Shown: positions 1 to 9,092 of the stretch, piece by piece
How positions within the stretch are numbered: position 1 is the first letter of the stretch
How the letters are laid out: each line of letters opens with the position of its first letter
Source: Myxococcales bacterium
GTDB taxonomy: Bacteria; Myxococcota_A; Polyangia; Polyangiales; Ga0077539
Direction of reading: 5' to 3'
DNA length: 64,000 bases
NCBI GenBank assembly: GCA_016793325.1
Contig: JAEUKI010000075.1
Span: 310,001 to 374,000 of the forward strand
Notes under the pieces: generated by a model
What the model was told of the DNA's origin: nothing
The model's input: only the letters and a program-made list of their open reading frames with translations
The model's database searches: none
Program-made: the position numbers and the translations under genes

Positions 1-1504
1 CCGTCGCGCCTCGGCCGTCGAGCGCGAGCGCCCAAAACACCCGCGCGTCCGTCGTTCGAACGGCTCTCAGCGTGTGGCCCGTCGGGCTCTGATCGACGGT
101 GAAGAGGGCGCTCGCGTCGCTCGTGTACCAGAGGCTCTCGATCGCGCCGCGGCCGCCGTCGAGCGCGCGGCAGCCGTCGGCGCCCTCGAGGCGAAGTTGA
201 TTCTGTGTGCTGTACGTCACGCGCGACGCGCCGTTCGGCGCGAGGGCCACGGTTCGAGGGATCGAGGGTAGAGCGTTCGCTCCGTCGCTCGAAGCGAGCG
301 AGACGCGCGGACCGTCGTCGTAGAGAACCCAACGACCATCGGGCGAAATCGAGCGAATTCGCTGCCCGAACCTCGCGGGCTGCCCCGTCGCGCTTCGGAG
401 CAAGAGCTCGACGTACCGGTTGTCGTCGCCGGTGAGAAAGCCGCCGTCGCGAGAGAAGACCCAGCGCATTCCCGCGTGGTCGCGTTGGCGCCAGAGCGGC
501 TGCTGCGTCGCGACGCTCCAGAGCGTCATGTCTGGCGAGGGGCAGCCGGACTTTTGCTTCGCGAGCGTCGTGCAGGTGAGCGTCTCGGTGAGCGCGCGCG
601 CGCCGTCGGGCGAGAGCGAGACGAGCCGCGCTCCGCGGAGGTCCGTGATCGTCGCGCGTCGTTCGAGCGAGCGCGCGTCCCACACTTCGAGGGCGCCGTT
701 CGAGACGAACGCGATCGTGCTCCCGTCGAGCGACGCCGCGACGCTGAGGATCGTGTCGACGGCGCCGAAGCGACGGAGAACGGCGTTGCTCTCGAGGTCC
801 TCGAGCACGAGCGCGCGGGGCGTGTTGTTCGCGCGCTCGATCGACAAGCGTCGTGTTCCGTCGGCGAAGACGATGGACTCGCCGGTCGCGCCGCGCGGCT
901 CGCGCACGGCGGCGCTCGCGACGTCGAGCCTCCGCGCGCCCTGGAGCACCGCGCGTTGGTCCTGCGAAAACACAAGCGGACCGCTGCCGAAGCCCTCGAC
1001 TCGGCGCGTCGCGATCGCCCCGGTGGTGTCGATCAACCACGTGTGCGAGCGCTCTGCGCCGTCGCGCCCGCGCGTCGCGCTGCTCGCGGCGATCCAGCGT
1101 CGATCGCGAGAGACCGCGATCCAACCGGGAGCCGTTCCCGCCGTGGGAAACGCGTAGTACGCGACGAGCGTGCGGTCGGCGACGCTCCACCGCGCGACGC
1201 CGCGCGCGAGCGAGTAGAAGACCTCGGCGCCGTCGTCGCTCCACGCGGTGAAGAACCCCGCGTCGACCGCCAATCGATCGTCGCCCACGAGGTCGATCAG
1301 CGTGAGCGCCCCCGACGCGCTCGGCGCAGGCGTTCGCCCGGTGGGCGCTCCGCGCTCTGGCGAGGGGTCGCACGCGCGGGCCTCCGATCCCGAAGCAGCG
1401 CTCGACACGAGCAACGGCAGCGGATTTCTCGGCGTGTATTCGTGGCACGCGCTGATGAGCGCGCACGAAGCGAGCAGCGAGAGCGAGAGAGGGCGAACGA
1501 CCAC
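1..1504 (-). CDS. Propeller-type lipoprotein, 3' end outside window
   Basis: The minus-strand frame opens with GTG at 1504 (VVVRPLSLSLLASCALISAC) and stays open to the window edge, about 500 codons, so the C-terminus is missing. The N-terminus is a lipoprotein signal with a lipobox ending in ISAC, so the product is probably anchored to the membrane facing the periplasm or cell surface. The body has repeated blades of the WD40/TolB kind: phrases such as WSDDGAEVFYS, VSRDRRWIAASS, SLDGSTIAFVSNG, LSPDGARALT, FSRDGGFLTGDD and ISPDGRWVLYDD recur about every 40-60 residues. This is typical of a beta-propeller built from SPDG-type turns. No catalytic motif is visible, so the function is unknown; a binding or scaffold role is likely. 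The upstream neighbour 1569-2534 is on the same strand. Confidence 0.8.
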   Translation of the reverse strand, partial: MVVRPLSLSLLASCALISACHEYTPRNPLPLLVSSAASGSEARACDPSPERGAPTGRTPAPSASGALTLIDLVGDDRLAVDAGFFTAWSDDGAEVFYSLARGVARWSVADRTLVAYYAFPTAGTAPGWIAVSRDRRWIAASSATRGRDGAERSHTWLIDTTGAIATRRVEGFGSGPLVFSQDQRAVLQGARRLDVASAAVREPRGATGESIVFADGTRRLSIERANNTPRALVLEDLESNAVLRRFGAVDTILSVAASLDGSTIAFVSNGALEVWDARSLERRATITDLRGARLVSLSPDGARALTETLTCTTLAKQKSGCPSPDMTLWSVATQQPLWRQRDHAGMRWVFSRDGGFLTGDDNRYVELLLRSATGQPARFGQRIRSISPDGRWVLYDDGPRVSLASSDGANALPSIPRTVALAPNGASRVTYSTQNQLRLEGADGCRALDGGRGAIESLWYTSDASALFTVDQSPTGHTLRAVRTTDARVFWALALDGRGAT

Positions 1505-1568
1505 GATTGCGCTTGGTACGTGTGCGTGGCGCGAGCCTACCCGCGTGTTCGAACTCCGTGAGACGAGC

Positions 1569-2534
1569 TCAAGAAAAGCTCAACACATGGTCGGCGCTGT
1601 GGCGGCGTACGAGGTCGTCGACGTAGCTGATGAGCGCGTCCCTTCGCCGCAAGAGCGAGGCGATTTGCGTGGGGCTGAGGGGAGGGTGCGCGGGGTCGCC
1701 GTCGAGGGCCATCTCTGCGCGGACGCTCGCGTCGGTGAGCGCCCTGGCGCGCTCGATGACCGAGCGCGAGAAGCGCTGGACCTGACGGAGGTTGCGGAGC
1801 GACGAGGACATCATCCGATCGCCCCACGGCTCGGAGAACCCGCCGTTGTTGTCGAGGTAGACGAGGTGGCCGGCGGAGTCCATCGGGACGTTCTGGCCGC
1901 TCCATCGGTCCCAGTTTCCCGTGAGCGTGTCGAACGCGATCAGCGTGGAAATTTCCTCGGCGCGCGCGCGATCTCCGTCGGGGATGGTCCCGCGCGCTCG
2001 GAGCCACGAGGTCCATCGGCTGCGATCGCGCTCTTGGTCGATGCGCGAGTCGCGAAGGACGGGGCACCAATAGATGGCCGCGCCGCGCACGGATCCGTCG
2101 CGCTCGGCGACGACGGGCGTCTCTCGCGGGAGCCGTAGCGATCCGCGCGGCATCGTCCTCGAGCACGCAGGCGGAACGCGGTTGAGCCCCAACATCCGAT
2201 TCAATCGAAACGCGGCGATCTCCGACAAGAACGCCTCGCCATGGGACGTGCTCTTCGGCTTGAACGCCATGTCGATCTCGCCCGCGAGGTCGCACGCGTA
2301 GTTCACCGACGTGGATCCTACGGGGCGGCGCGAGAGCACGCGGCCCGCGCGAATCGCGTCCAAAATGACCTCTTCGGCGATGTTGTTGAACATCCGCCCC
2401 GACCGAGGCGCGCTCTGCGCGCGCGCGACGCGCGGCGCCAGGGCAGCGCTCGCGACCGAGAGCAACGCGCGGCGCGAGAGCGTCATCGAAGGACCAGTGC
2501 TGTTCGAGTCGAGAAGATCGTCGGGCGTCGTCAT
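1569..2534 (-). CDS. Tat-exported Fam20C-like kinase
   Basis: A 321-residue protein from ATG at 2534 (or 305 residues from ATG at 2486). A twin-arginine signal (LSRRALLS, Arg21-Arg22, then a hydrophobic run ending ARAQS) predicts folded export. The mature part matches the layout of Fam20C-type secretory kinases. MAFKPK (Lys92/Lys94) would be the nucleotide lysine. EIAAFRLNRMLGLNRVPP (Glu105) closely resembles the Fam20C alpha-C segment. TGNWDR (Asp209) and VYLDNNGGF (Asp228) correspond to the Fam20C GNMDRHH and HLDNGRGF motifs. Known Fam20C enzymes phosphorylate secreted proteins, or sugars in related members; activity here is inferred. The Fam20 His-His after the catalytic Asp-Arg is replaced by Trp-Ser. 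It is divergent from the cysteine-rich lipoprotein at 2697, with 162 bp between them. Confidence 0.68.
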   Translation of the reverse strand: MTTPDDLLDSNSTGPSMTLSRRALLSVASAALAPRVARAQSAPRSGRMFNNIAEEVILDAIRAGRVLSRRPVGSTSVNYACDLAGEIDMAFKPKSTSHGEAFLSEIAAFRLNRMLGLNRVPPACSRTMPRGSLRLPRETPVVAERDGSVRGAAIYWCPVLRDSRIDQERDRSRWTSWLRARGTIPDGDRARAEEISTLIAFDTLTGNWDRWSGQNVPMDSAGHLVYLDNNGGFSEPWGDRMMSSSLRNLRQVQRFSRSVIERARALTDASVRAEMALDGDPAHPPLSPTQIASLLRRRDALISYVDDLVRRHSADHVLSFS

Positions 2535-2696
2535 CGGAGTTGTCGAGTGCGCGGCAGAGAGCGGGCGCAGAGCCCGAGAGGTACTACAGCGACCGGTCCG
2601 CGTGCACGGATGGTTCGGTTCGTGCGTCGTTGAACGTCGGTCGTGCCGGGCGAATTCGACCGACCGTAGCGAACGACGTACATTCTCGAAACTCCT

Positions 2697-3638
2697 GTGA
2701 TTCGACGCGCTCGCAAAGACGGCCTGCTCGGATGGATGGCCCGCTCGGCGCTGCTGGTTTGGCCCATGCTCACGGGGTGCGGGCCGGGGGCGAGCTGCCC
2801 CCAGGGCCAAGCGCAGCTGTGCGTGCGCGACAACGACTGCCGCTGCGGCGTGATCTGCGAGACCAACGCGGATTGCTCGGGCCGAGACCTCTGTGTCCCG
2901 ACGAGCAACCGAAGGATCCCCGGGGTGTGCGCGGACCCGCTGTGGGCGCTTCGGGACGCGCCGTGCGTTCCGCTGTGCACACAAAATCAAGTGTGCGTGA
3001 TGTGGGGCTCGATGCCCAACTCGTGCGCCAATCGATGCGAGGGCGACGGGGACTGCGCGTCGCGCTGTTGTATTCCGCTCAGCGACGGGCGCACGAAGGT
3101 GTGCGCCAACGAGCGGATCTGCCAGCAGGGCTGCGCGACGCCGTGCGCGAGCGACGAGATCTGCGTGGCGTTCGGCCAGCGCCCCGAGTGCGCGCGGCGC
3201 TGCATGGGCGACGAAGAGTGCGGCTCGGGGAGCTGCTGCTTGCCGCTCGAGGGCGGCGGGGGCGTGTGTCCTGCGCGCGGAGACTTCTGCCCCCCGACGC
3301 CACCGCCGACGTGCCGGACGCTCGACACGTGCATCCGGAGTTCGGTGTCCGTGATCCCTGCGGGCGAAGGCGGCTGCGGGACGTTCGGCCAATACGAGGG
3401 CGTCGTTCACAACGTGTGCGGCGAGGCGGCGTACTGCCTCGCGTGTTGGTTCGACACGCGGACCAACGCGTACAGCGACTGCGTGGACCTCGGGCTCGTG
3501 AACAACAACGTCACGATCCCCGCGGGGCCTGGGCGCTGCTCGGACGCTGCCATGATGTCGATGCCGTTTCGCGTGCGGTGCGTCGACCGCAACGGCATCC
3601 GCGAGGGCGTCAACTGCCTGGGAAACGGTCCCCTCTGA
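2697..3638 (+). CDS. Cysteine-rich lipoprotein (39 Cys)
   Basis: A 313-residue protein from GTG at 2697. An in-frame ATG at 2736 gives a shorter, cleaner signal peptide (MARSALLVWPMLTGC) and may be the true start. The lipobox ends LTGC. The mature protein contains 39 cysteines, arranged as repeated short disulfide modules: CxxNxDC, CxxDEIC, RCMGDEEC, and adjacent CC followed by PL. It also has a Pro-rich PPTPPPTC hinge near residue 205. Such proteins are common surface lipoproteins in myxobacteria, but no enzymatic family was recognised. It is divergent from the Fam20C-like kinase. The downstream 132 bp to 3771 is a convergent region with a T-rich stretch (TTTTGTTTTT near 3740) that may help terminate transcription. 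Confidence 0.82.
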   Translation: MIRRARKDGLLGWMARSALLVWPMLTGCGPGASCPQGQAQLCVRDNDCRCGVICETNADCSGRDLCVPTSNRRIPGVCADPLWALRDAPCVPLCTQNQVCVMWGSMPNSCANRCEGDGDCASRCCIPLSDGRTKVCANERICQQGCATPCASDEICVAFGQRPECARRCMGDEECGSGSCCLPLEGGGGVCPARGDFCPPTPPPTCRTLDTCIRSSVSVIPAGEGGCGTFGQYEGVVHNVCGEAAYCLACWFDTRTNAYSDCVDLGLVNNNVTIPAGPGRCSDAAMMSMPFRVRCVDRNGIREGVNCLGNGPL

Positions 3639-3770
3639 GCGCGTTGCGCGAAGCTCCCGGATCGGCGACACTCTCGGGTGCGTCTGGGGGAGCGATCTCT
3701 CGTGACGCCTGCCGCGGGCCGGTCTAGACGGGCGCCGCCGCTTTTGTTTTTGTGTGCGGGGGCGCCGTCG

Positions 3771-5336
3771 CTACTTCAGCCGCGGGATGTACGCGTCGAG
3801 CGGGACGATCTTGTCCGGCGCGCTGGCCGCTCGCATTCGCTGCACGTACGCGCGCATCGCTTCGGGCTCCTCGGGCCACGCTTCGTCGTTCTCTGGCGCG
3901 ACGTACCAGCGGTCTCGCATGTGCTCGTTGACCCGCGCTCTTGCGCTCGTGTCTTCGGACTGCGCTGTGAGGGACAAGAGCGACAGGTGCTCGAGCGACT
4001 CGATCGCGCGCGCGACGGACGCGTCGAGCATCCCGACGCCGAGCCCGAGCGCGTTGAGGTTTGCGCACATCGGCGAGCGCAGGAAGCGCGCGACCAGCTC
4101 CGGCTCCGCAGCGCCGACCCCGTCGCGCTCGCCCGAGCACGAGAGCGAGAGCGTCTGGAGCGATGGAGCTCCGTCGCTCGCGAGCGCCTCGAGCGCCGCG
4201 CTGGTGGTCGTACCCACCGCGAGGTCGTAGAGGTGATGCGTCGCGCGAGCGCTCGCGATGCTCTCTGCGAGCGCCGCGTCGAGCCGCGGGAGTCGCAGCG
4301 ATTCGAGCGACCATCGACTCGACGAGAGCGTGTCCGCGAGCGCCGCAATCGCACCCTCTGCCCCTCGAAGGTCGAGCTTGGTCAAGGGGCTCTCGCGCAG
4401 CGAGTCGACGAGCACTGCGCCTTCGTTGGAGTCGTCGTCGTTCATGCGGTAGTAGCCCGCCGAGAGCGTGAGGCTCGTCAGCGACGCGAGCGGCGTCTCT
4501 GCGGCGACGTCCAGCGCGTCGCCCGTGGCCCACAGCTCGAGCTCGCGAAGCTCGGGCCACCACGGGAGCTGCGTCCACTGCCGAAGGACGTCGGGCTGCG
4601 CGTCCCACAGCGCGAGCGAGCGCAGGTTGCTCCATCGCGCGGGCGTCTCCCACCCCTCGGAGAACCACGGCCCCGGGTCGCTCGGAAACCAGTCGAGCGT
4701 CGGCATCGATAGCGTGTCGATCCGCTCGAGCAGCGGGAGCCTCTCGAAGCGCCGCCGGTCGTCCGCGTTGAATTGAAAACGTGTGCAGAGGAGCCGTCGC
4801 AGCTTCTCGAGGTGCGGCGACTCGAGCAAGTGCAACAGCGCGGCGCGCGGCTCGTGGTGCGGACCCTGGTGATGAAATCGCAGCGTCTCGACGTGTTGCC
4901 ACTCGGGGCAACGGGCGATCGCGCGCGAGAGCTCTTCGTGGGGGCGGTAGTAGCCCGTGACGCGGACGTCTCGGATGGGCTCGAGCGCGAACAGCTCGCG
5001 ACGGTGCGGGAGAAACTTGCGGACGTGCACGTGAGCGTACTCGGCGAAGCCTCGGCGGTAGCTCACCTTCGAGAGCAACGGATGCGCGTCCGCCCAGTGT
5101 TTTGCCCAGCGCTTCAGCAGCCTGAGCTCGCTCGCGCCGTGCGCCGCGCGCGCGGCGTCATGAATACGTGTGCTGCTGAGCGCGAGCTGCGCGCGGATGA
5201 ACGCGGCGCGCGCGACGCTCGCCTCGTCGCCCTGCTTCTCGAACCACTCGGCCGCCCGGTACCTCGGCGCGTCTGCGCCCGGAGCGCGACGAATCGCGTC
5301 GACCAGCTCCGTCCGTTCGCTGTTGCTCGCCGTCAT
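3771..5336 (-). CDS. TIGR02996-type leucine-rich repeat protein
   Basis: A 521-residue protein from ATG at 5336. The first 50 residues (LVDAIRRAPGADAPRYRAAE, then WFEKQGDEASVARAAFIRAQ) match the myxobacterial and planctomycete repeat-companion domain TIGR02996, with a PRYRAAEWFEKQGD core. After it come irregular leucine-rich repeats (LRSLALWDAQPD, LTSLTLSAGYYR, LTKLDLRGAEG, LQTLSLSCSG, LNALGLGVG, LSLLSLTAQ), a likely protein-binding solenoid. No signal peptide is present, so it is probably cytoplasmic. The partner is unknown. It follows the TonB-like gene by 25 bp on the same strand, so the two are probably co-transcribed. Confidence 0.82.
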   Translation of the reverse strand: MTASNSERTELVDAIRRAPGADAPRYRAAEWFEKQGDEASVARAAFIRAQLALSSTRIHDAARAAHGASELRLLKRWAKHWADAHPLLSKVSYRRGFAEYAHVHVRKFLPHRRELFALEPIRDVRVTGYYRPHEELSRAIARCPEWQHVETLRFHHQGPHHEPRAALLHLLESPHLEKLRRLLCTRFQFNADDRRRFERLPLLERIDTLSMPTLDWFPSDPGPWFSEGWETPARWSNLRSLALWDAQPDVLRQWTQLPWWPELRELELWATGDALDVAAETPLASLTSLTLSAGYYRMNDDDSNEGAVLVDSLRESPLTKLDLRGAEGAIAALADTLSSSRWSLESLRLPRLDAALAESIASARATHHLYDLAVGTTTSAALEALASDGAPSLQTLSLSCSGERDGVGAAEPELVARFLRSPMCANLNALGLGVGMLDASVARAIESLEHLSLLSLTAQSEDTSARARVNEHMRDRWYVAPENDEAWPEEPEAMRAYVQRMRAASAPDKIVPLDAYIPRLK

Positions 5337-5361
5337 GACAGCGACGAGCGTCGCACGAAAT

Positions 5362-6645
5362 TCACCCCGAGCGGCCGTTGCCCGGAACGGTCCCCGTCGT
5401 CCCCTGCGCGGGCTCGTTGACGAGGCGCATGCTCACCATGCGAACGCGGTATCGAATGCGCATTCCGTTGGCGTTTTCAGGGGCGACGCGCCAGCCGAGG
5501 TTGGGGTCCGAGCCGCCCGCGCGGATGATCGTGTCGATGCGCCCAGCGGCGACGGCCTCGCTCACTTCGATGGCCCATCGCGAACGGCGTCGCGTGGCGG
5601 TGCGAAACGCGTCGGCCTCTCCGAGCGCCTCGCGGATCGCGCGCTCTGCTGCACGATCGAGCGCGTCGCTGCGGGACGAGGTGGCGACGCGCGTGGCGAT
5701 GATGGCTCCGCTCGCGTCTTGGTCCACTTCGATCTCGGTGCGGACCATGCGATAGGGCGCTTGCGGGATCGTGATCGTCCCAGCGCCGTTCATCGTGTAG
5801 CCGCGCGACGCCGAGGCGTCGTCGATCGCGCGCTCTCCCGCAGAGACCTCGCGCGTGCTCGACGGCGTCACGAGCTGCCCGCGCGACACGATCGAGTCGA
5901 GGTTGGGGATCTGCCGAACGGGCGAGAACGCCTCCATGAGCCGATTGCCCACCTGTCGACTGTGCGCGCCGGTCCCTGCGGGATTGGGCCGCTGCTGCGA
6001 CTCGATGGCGGCGACGATCGGCGCCGATGCGACCTCGCGCGCGCACTCTTCGGGCGTGCCCGTGCAGCGACGCGATGGACCGAAGATGGACTCGTTTCGC
6101 CTTGCAGCGCGCTGCGCTGCAGTGGGACCTGCAGCCATCGCGACCCCTCCGCGTTGTGCCGCGGCGATGATCGTCTCGGCGCTCGGGGCAAAGAGGCCGC
6201 TCGTGCCGCCCATCGACGTGAGAATGCGCTGCGCGCCCGTGGGTTGTGGGTTGGGCGGCGTATTCGTAGGCGGATTGGGGTTCTGCTCGGGCGGCGTGTC
6301 GGTCTGGCCCGTGTTGGTCTGCGGGTTCGGGTTCGTCTCGGGCTGCACCTGCGGCGGCGGATCGCGCGTGATCGTCCGCGCGTTGGGCTGCGGGCGATTG
6401 GGCTCGGGGCGCTGCTCGGGCTGCACCGCGGGGGGCTGCGGTGTCGGCTGCTGTGCGGGCTGGGGAACCTGCTCTTGCCGCGGCGGCTCGATGAACTCGA
6501 TCTCCATCGGCGCGTGGGCGGGCGCGGCGAAGGAGATGGGGCTCTGTTTCGATGCGACGAAGAGCGCTCCGCCGGCGAAAAAGCCGTGGGCGATGATGGA
6601 GCCGAGCACGTAGTTCGGCAGGCGTCGTCGGGCAGAGCGGGTCAT
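5362..6645 (-). CDS. TonB-like proline-rich envelope-spanning protein
   Basis: A 427-residue protein. After a basic start there is one membrane helix (about residues 11-31), then EIEFIEPP, then a long Pro/Gln/Asn-rich stretch (about residues 55-150, PQPAQQPTPQPPAVQPEQ-like). This is the layout of TonB-family energy transducers, which anchor in the inner membrane and cross the periplasm. The C-terminal 250 residues do not show an obvious TonB domain, but they contain a basic segment (DRAAERAIREAL) and end in a beta-rich stretch (GMRIRYRVRMVSM). It could instead be a motility or adhesion-associated spanning protein. It is divergent from sdhA across 317 bp, and is followed by the TIGR02996-type gene. 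Confidence 0.6.
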   Translation of the reverse strand: MTRSARRRLPNYVLGSIIAHGFFAGGALFVASKQSPISFAAPAHAPMEIEFIEPPRQEQVPQPAQQPTPQPPAVQPEQRPEPNRPQPNARTITRDPPPQVQPETNPNPQTNTGQTDTPPEQNPNPPTNTPPNPQPTGAQRILTSMGGTSGLFAPSAETIIAAAQRGGVAMAAGPTAAQRAARRNESIFGPSRRCTGTPEECAREVASAPIVAAIESQQRPNPAGTGAHSRQVGNRLMEAFSPVRQIPNLDSIVSRGQLVTPSSTREVSAGERAIDDASASRGYTMNGAGTITIPQAPYRMVRTEIEVDQDASGAIIATRVATSSRSDALDRAAERAIREALGEADAFRTATRRRSRWAIEVSEAVAAGRIDTIIRAGGSDPNLGWRVAPENANGMRIRYRVRMVSMRLVNEPAQGTTGTVPGNGRSG

Positions 6646-6962
6646 TCGATGGGGCTGTGGGCTCGTGGGTCGCGAACGGTTCGGACGAGAGACTGCCTCG
6701 GAGCGGGCGATCGTTCAACTCTCGGGCGGACGCAATCTTGGCGGACGCTCGCGTCGGGCGACGCGGAGCGTGAGTCCGAGGTGCAGAAACTCGCGAGCGG
6801 CGTCGATCCTTCCGCACAGATCCGCTCGCGCGCATTTCGCCAGTGATTGAAGCGGCGAGCAGGGTGCGATATCACGCATCCGCCACTGTTGACCGCGAGC
6901 GCGGCCGGGCCCTATCGCCCCGCGTGTTTCGCAGCTTCTTCGACAAAGCGAGAGAGTGATCG
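6646..6962. other. 317-bp divergent intergenic region, TonB-like / sdhA
   Basis: No convincing gene is present. Both flanking genes are transcribed outward, so promoters for both must lie here. A short plus-strand reading frame (6665-6850) has an Arg/Ser-rich translation unlike a real protein. In particular, no membrane-anchor (sdhC/cytochrome b558) gene fits here, although that is where it commonly sits in related sdhCAB clusters. Confidence 0.6.
6889..6918 (+). promoter_or_regulatory. Candidate sigma-70-type promoter of sdhAB
   Basis: TTGACC (6889-6894) is followed after 18 bp by TATCGC (6913-6918), a fair -35/-10 pair. It would start transcription near 6925, about 38 nt before the sdhA ATG. 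A GA-rich Shine-Dalgarno-like stretch (GAGAGAG) lies just before the start codon. This is a pattern match only. Confidence 0.35.
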
Positions 6963-9029
6963 ATGGCCGCCAAAGTGTCTGTGAAGTCCAAGAACGGTAA
7001 GGTCCGCCGCGCGATCGTCGTGGGCGGCGGGCTCGCCGGGCTCATGACCGTGATCAAGCTCTGTGAAGCGGGCATTCCAGTGGATTTGATCTCGCTCGTG
7101 CCTGTGAAGCGGTCGCACTCGGTGTGCGCGCAGGGCGGGATCAACGCGTCGGTCAACCTCAAGGGCGAGGGGGACTCGCCGCAGATCCACATGGAAGAAA
7201 CCTGCCTCGGCGGCGACTTCCTCGCGAACCAGCCGCCCGTGAAGAGCATGGCCGACGCGGCGCCTGGGATCGTGTTCATGCTCGATCGCATGGGCGTTCC
7301 GTTCAATCGTACGCCCGAGGGAAACCTGGACTTCCGTCGCTTCGGCGGGACGCTCTTTCACCGCACGGCGTTCTCGGGCGCGACCACGGGGCAGCAGCTC
7401 TTGTACGCGCTCGACGAGCAGGTCCGTCGCTACGAGACCGTGGACGTCACCGACGACAAGGGCGTGACCATCCCCGGCGAGAAGATGGTCCGCAAGTTCG
7501 AGTTCTGGGACGTGTGCGACCTCGTCATCGACGACGATGGAATCGTCCGCGGCGTCGTGGCGCAGGACCTGAAGACCAGCGAAATTCGCTCGTTCGTGGG
7601 CGATGCCGTGTGCCTCGCGACGGGCGGCGTCGGCATGGTCTACGGCCGCAGCACCAACTCGGTGATCAACACGGGAAGCGCGGCCGCGGTCGCGTACCGT
7701 CGCGGCGCGTACTACGCGAACGGCGAGTTCATTCAGGTGCACCCGACGGCGATCCCGGGCGCGGACAAGCTCCGGTTGATCTCCGAGAGCGTGCGCGGCG
7801 AGGGCGGTCGCGTGTGGGTTCCCCGCGATCAAAACGACAAGCGCAAGGGCAAGGATATCCCCGAGAAGGAGCGCTACTACTTTCTCGAAGAGCGCTACCC
7901 CGCGTACAAGAACCTCGTCCCCCGCGACATCGCTTCGCGCGAGATCTTCAAGACCGTCGTGCACGAGGGCTATCACACGCGCCCCGGCGTTCGCGCGGCC
8001 TTCCTCGACGTCACGCACCTCGCCAAGACGCCCGCTGCCAAGCACGCCTTGCGCAACAAGCTCGAGGGCGTCCTCGAGATCTACGAGAAGTTCGCCGGCG
8101 AAGATCCCTACGAAAACCCGATGGAGATCTTCCCCGCCGTTCACTACTCGATGGGCGGTCTCTGGGTCGGCTTCGAGAAGAACGACCGCGGCGGCATGAA
8201 GATGGGCTCGCCCGCCAACGCGCAGACGAACCTCCCGGGCCTCTTCGCGACGGGCGAAGCGGACTACGAGTACCACGGCGCCAATCGCCTCGGAGCGAAC
8301 TCGCTTCTGTCCTGCATCTGGGGCGGAATGATCACCGGGCCCGCGATGGCCTCGTGGCGCGAGAGCGTGAAGGGCTCCGCGTTCGACATGGACGAGGGCG
8401 TGTTCGAGAAGAGCGCCAAGCGCGCGCGCGAAGAGTTCGAGACGTACTTCAAGCGCACCGGCAGCGAGTTCAACGAAAACCCGTTCAAGATCCACGACGA
8501 GCTCGCAGAAGAGATGCTCGTGAAGGTCACCGTCGAGCGAAAGAACAACGAGCTCGACGGCGTGATCGCGAAGATCGGCGAGCTCAACGAGCGCTTCGAC
8601 AAGTGCGCCGTGCTCGACACGACGCCCACCGGCAAGATGAACCAGCCGGCGGTCTTCCTCCGTCACTTGCGCGGGATGCTCGACCTCGCCGAAGTGATCG
8701 TCCGCGGCGCCCGCGCGCGCGACGAAAACCGCGGCGCGCACTACAAGCCCATCTTCGACCCCGAGCGCCAAGAGGCCAAGGACTACACCGGCGAAGGCGC
8801 GGGCAAGGGCCGCGACGACGAGAACTGGCAGAAGACCACCAAGGCGCAGTACGTCGGCCCGAAGAGCGCGCCGAAGCTCAGCTACGAAGCGGTGGACGTG
8901 TCCCTCGTGAAGCCGAGGGCGCGCGTCTACAAACAAGCGAGCATGGACGCAGCGAAGGGCTCGCTCGGAGCATCGAAAGAAGAGCCCAAGGGCGACGTGA
9001 AGGCTGAAGCGAAGCCCGCCACGACCTGA
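6963..9029 (+). CDS. sdhA: Succinate dehydrogenase / fumarate reductase flavoprotein subunit
   Basis: A 688-residue flavoprotein subunit that oxidises succinate to fumarate (or the reverse) as part of complex II at the inner membrane. The FAD-binding motif VVGGGLAG lies at residues 19-26. His52 in RSHSVCAQGG is the expected covalent FAD attachment residue. HRTAFSGATTGQQLL and the GANSLLSCIWGG segment are typical of the family, and HPTAIPG is the catalytic-region segment. The last 40 residues (after about 648) are an Ala/Lys/Glu-rich tail that is probably dispensable. It belongs to the longer SdhA type found in Bacteroidetes, epsilonproteobacteria and myxobacteria. It is followed after 63 bp by sdhB, and no cytochrome b gene is adjacent. 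Confidence 0.97.
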   Translation: MAAKVSVKSKNGKVRRAIVVGGGLAGLMTVIKLCEAGIPVDLISLVPVKRSHSVCAQGGINASVNLKGEGDSPQIHMEETCLGGDFLANQPPVKSMADAAPGIVFMLDRMGVPFNRTPEGNLDFRRFGGTLFHRTAFSGATTGQQLLYALDEQVRRYETVDVTDDKGVTIPGEKMVRKFEFWDVCDLVIDDDGIVRGVVAQDLKTSEIRSFVGDAVCLATGGVGMVYGRSTNSVINTGSAAAVAYRRGAYYANGEFIQVHPTAIPGADKLRLISESVRGEGGRVWVPRDQNDKRKGKDIPEKERYYFLEERYPAYKNLVPRDIASREIFKTVVHEGYHTRPGVRAAFLDVTHLAKTPAAKHALRNKLEGVLEIYEKFAGEDPYENPMEIFPAVHYSMGGLWVGFEKNDRGGMKMGSPANAQTNLPGLFATGEADYEYHGANRLGANSLLSCIWGGMITGPAMASWRESVKGSAFDMDEGVFEKSAKRAREEFETYFKRTGSEFNENPFKIHDELAEEMLVKVTVERKNNELDGVIAKIGELNERFDKCAVLDTTPTGKMNQPAVFLRHLRGMLDLAEVIVRGARARDENRGAHYKPIFDPERQEAKDYTGEGAGKGRDDENWQKTTKAQYVGPKSAPKLSYEAVDVSLVKPRARVYKQASMDAAKGSLGASKEEPKGDVKAEAKPATT

Positions 9030-9092
9030 GCGCTACTCGCGTTCGGTTAGGCGATTTTCAGTGATTTCGAAGTTCATCAAAGGACGACACAG

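Noticed and set aside
1569..3671. A single 700-codon minus-strand frame covering the Fam20C-like gene and extending through 3671
   Set aside because: The upstream half is antisense to the clear cysteine-rich lipoprotein gene at 2697-3638. A twin-arginine signal and sensible starts at 2534 or 2486 delimit the real gene.
3700..3760. Rho-independent terminator after the cysteine-rich lipoprotein
   Set aside because: A T-rich run (TTTTGTTTTT) is present, but the preceding GC-rich sequence does not form a convincing stem, so it is not listed as a terminator.
6912..8936. A very long open frame opposite sdhA on the minus strand
   Set aside because: The GC-rich codon structure of sdhA leaves the complementary frame open. 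The translation is His/Arg/Ala-rich and matches no family, while sdhA is certain.
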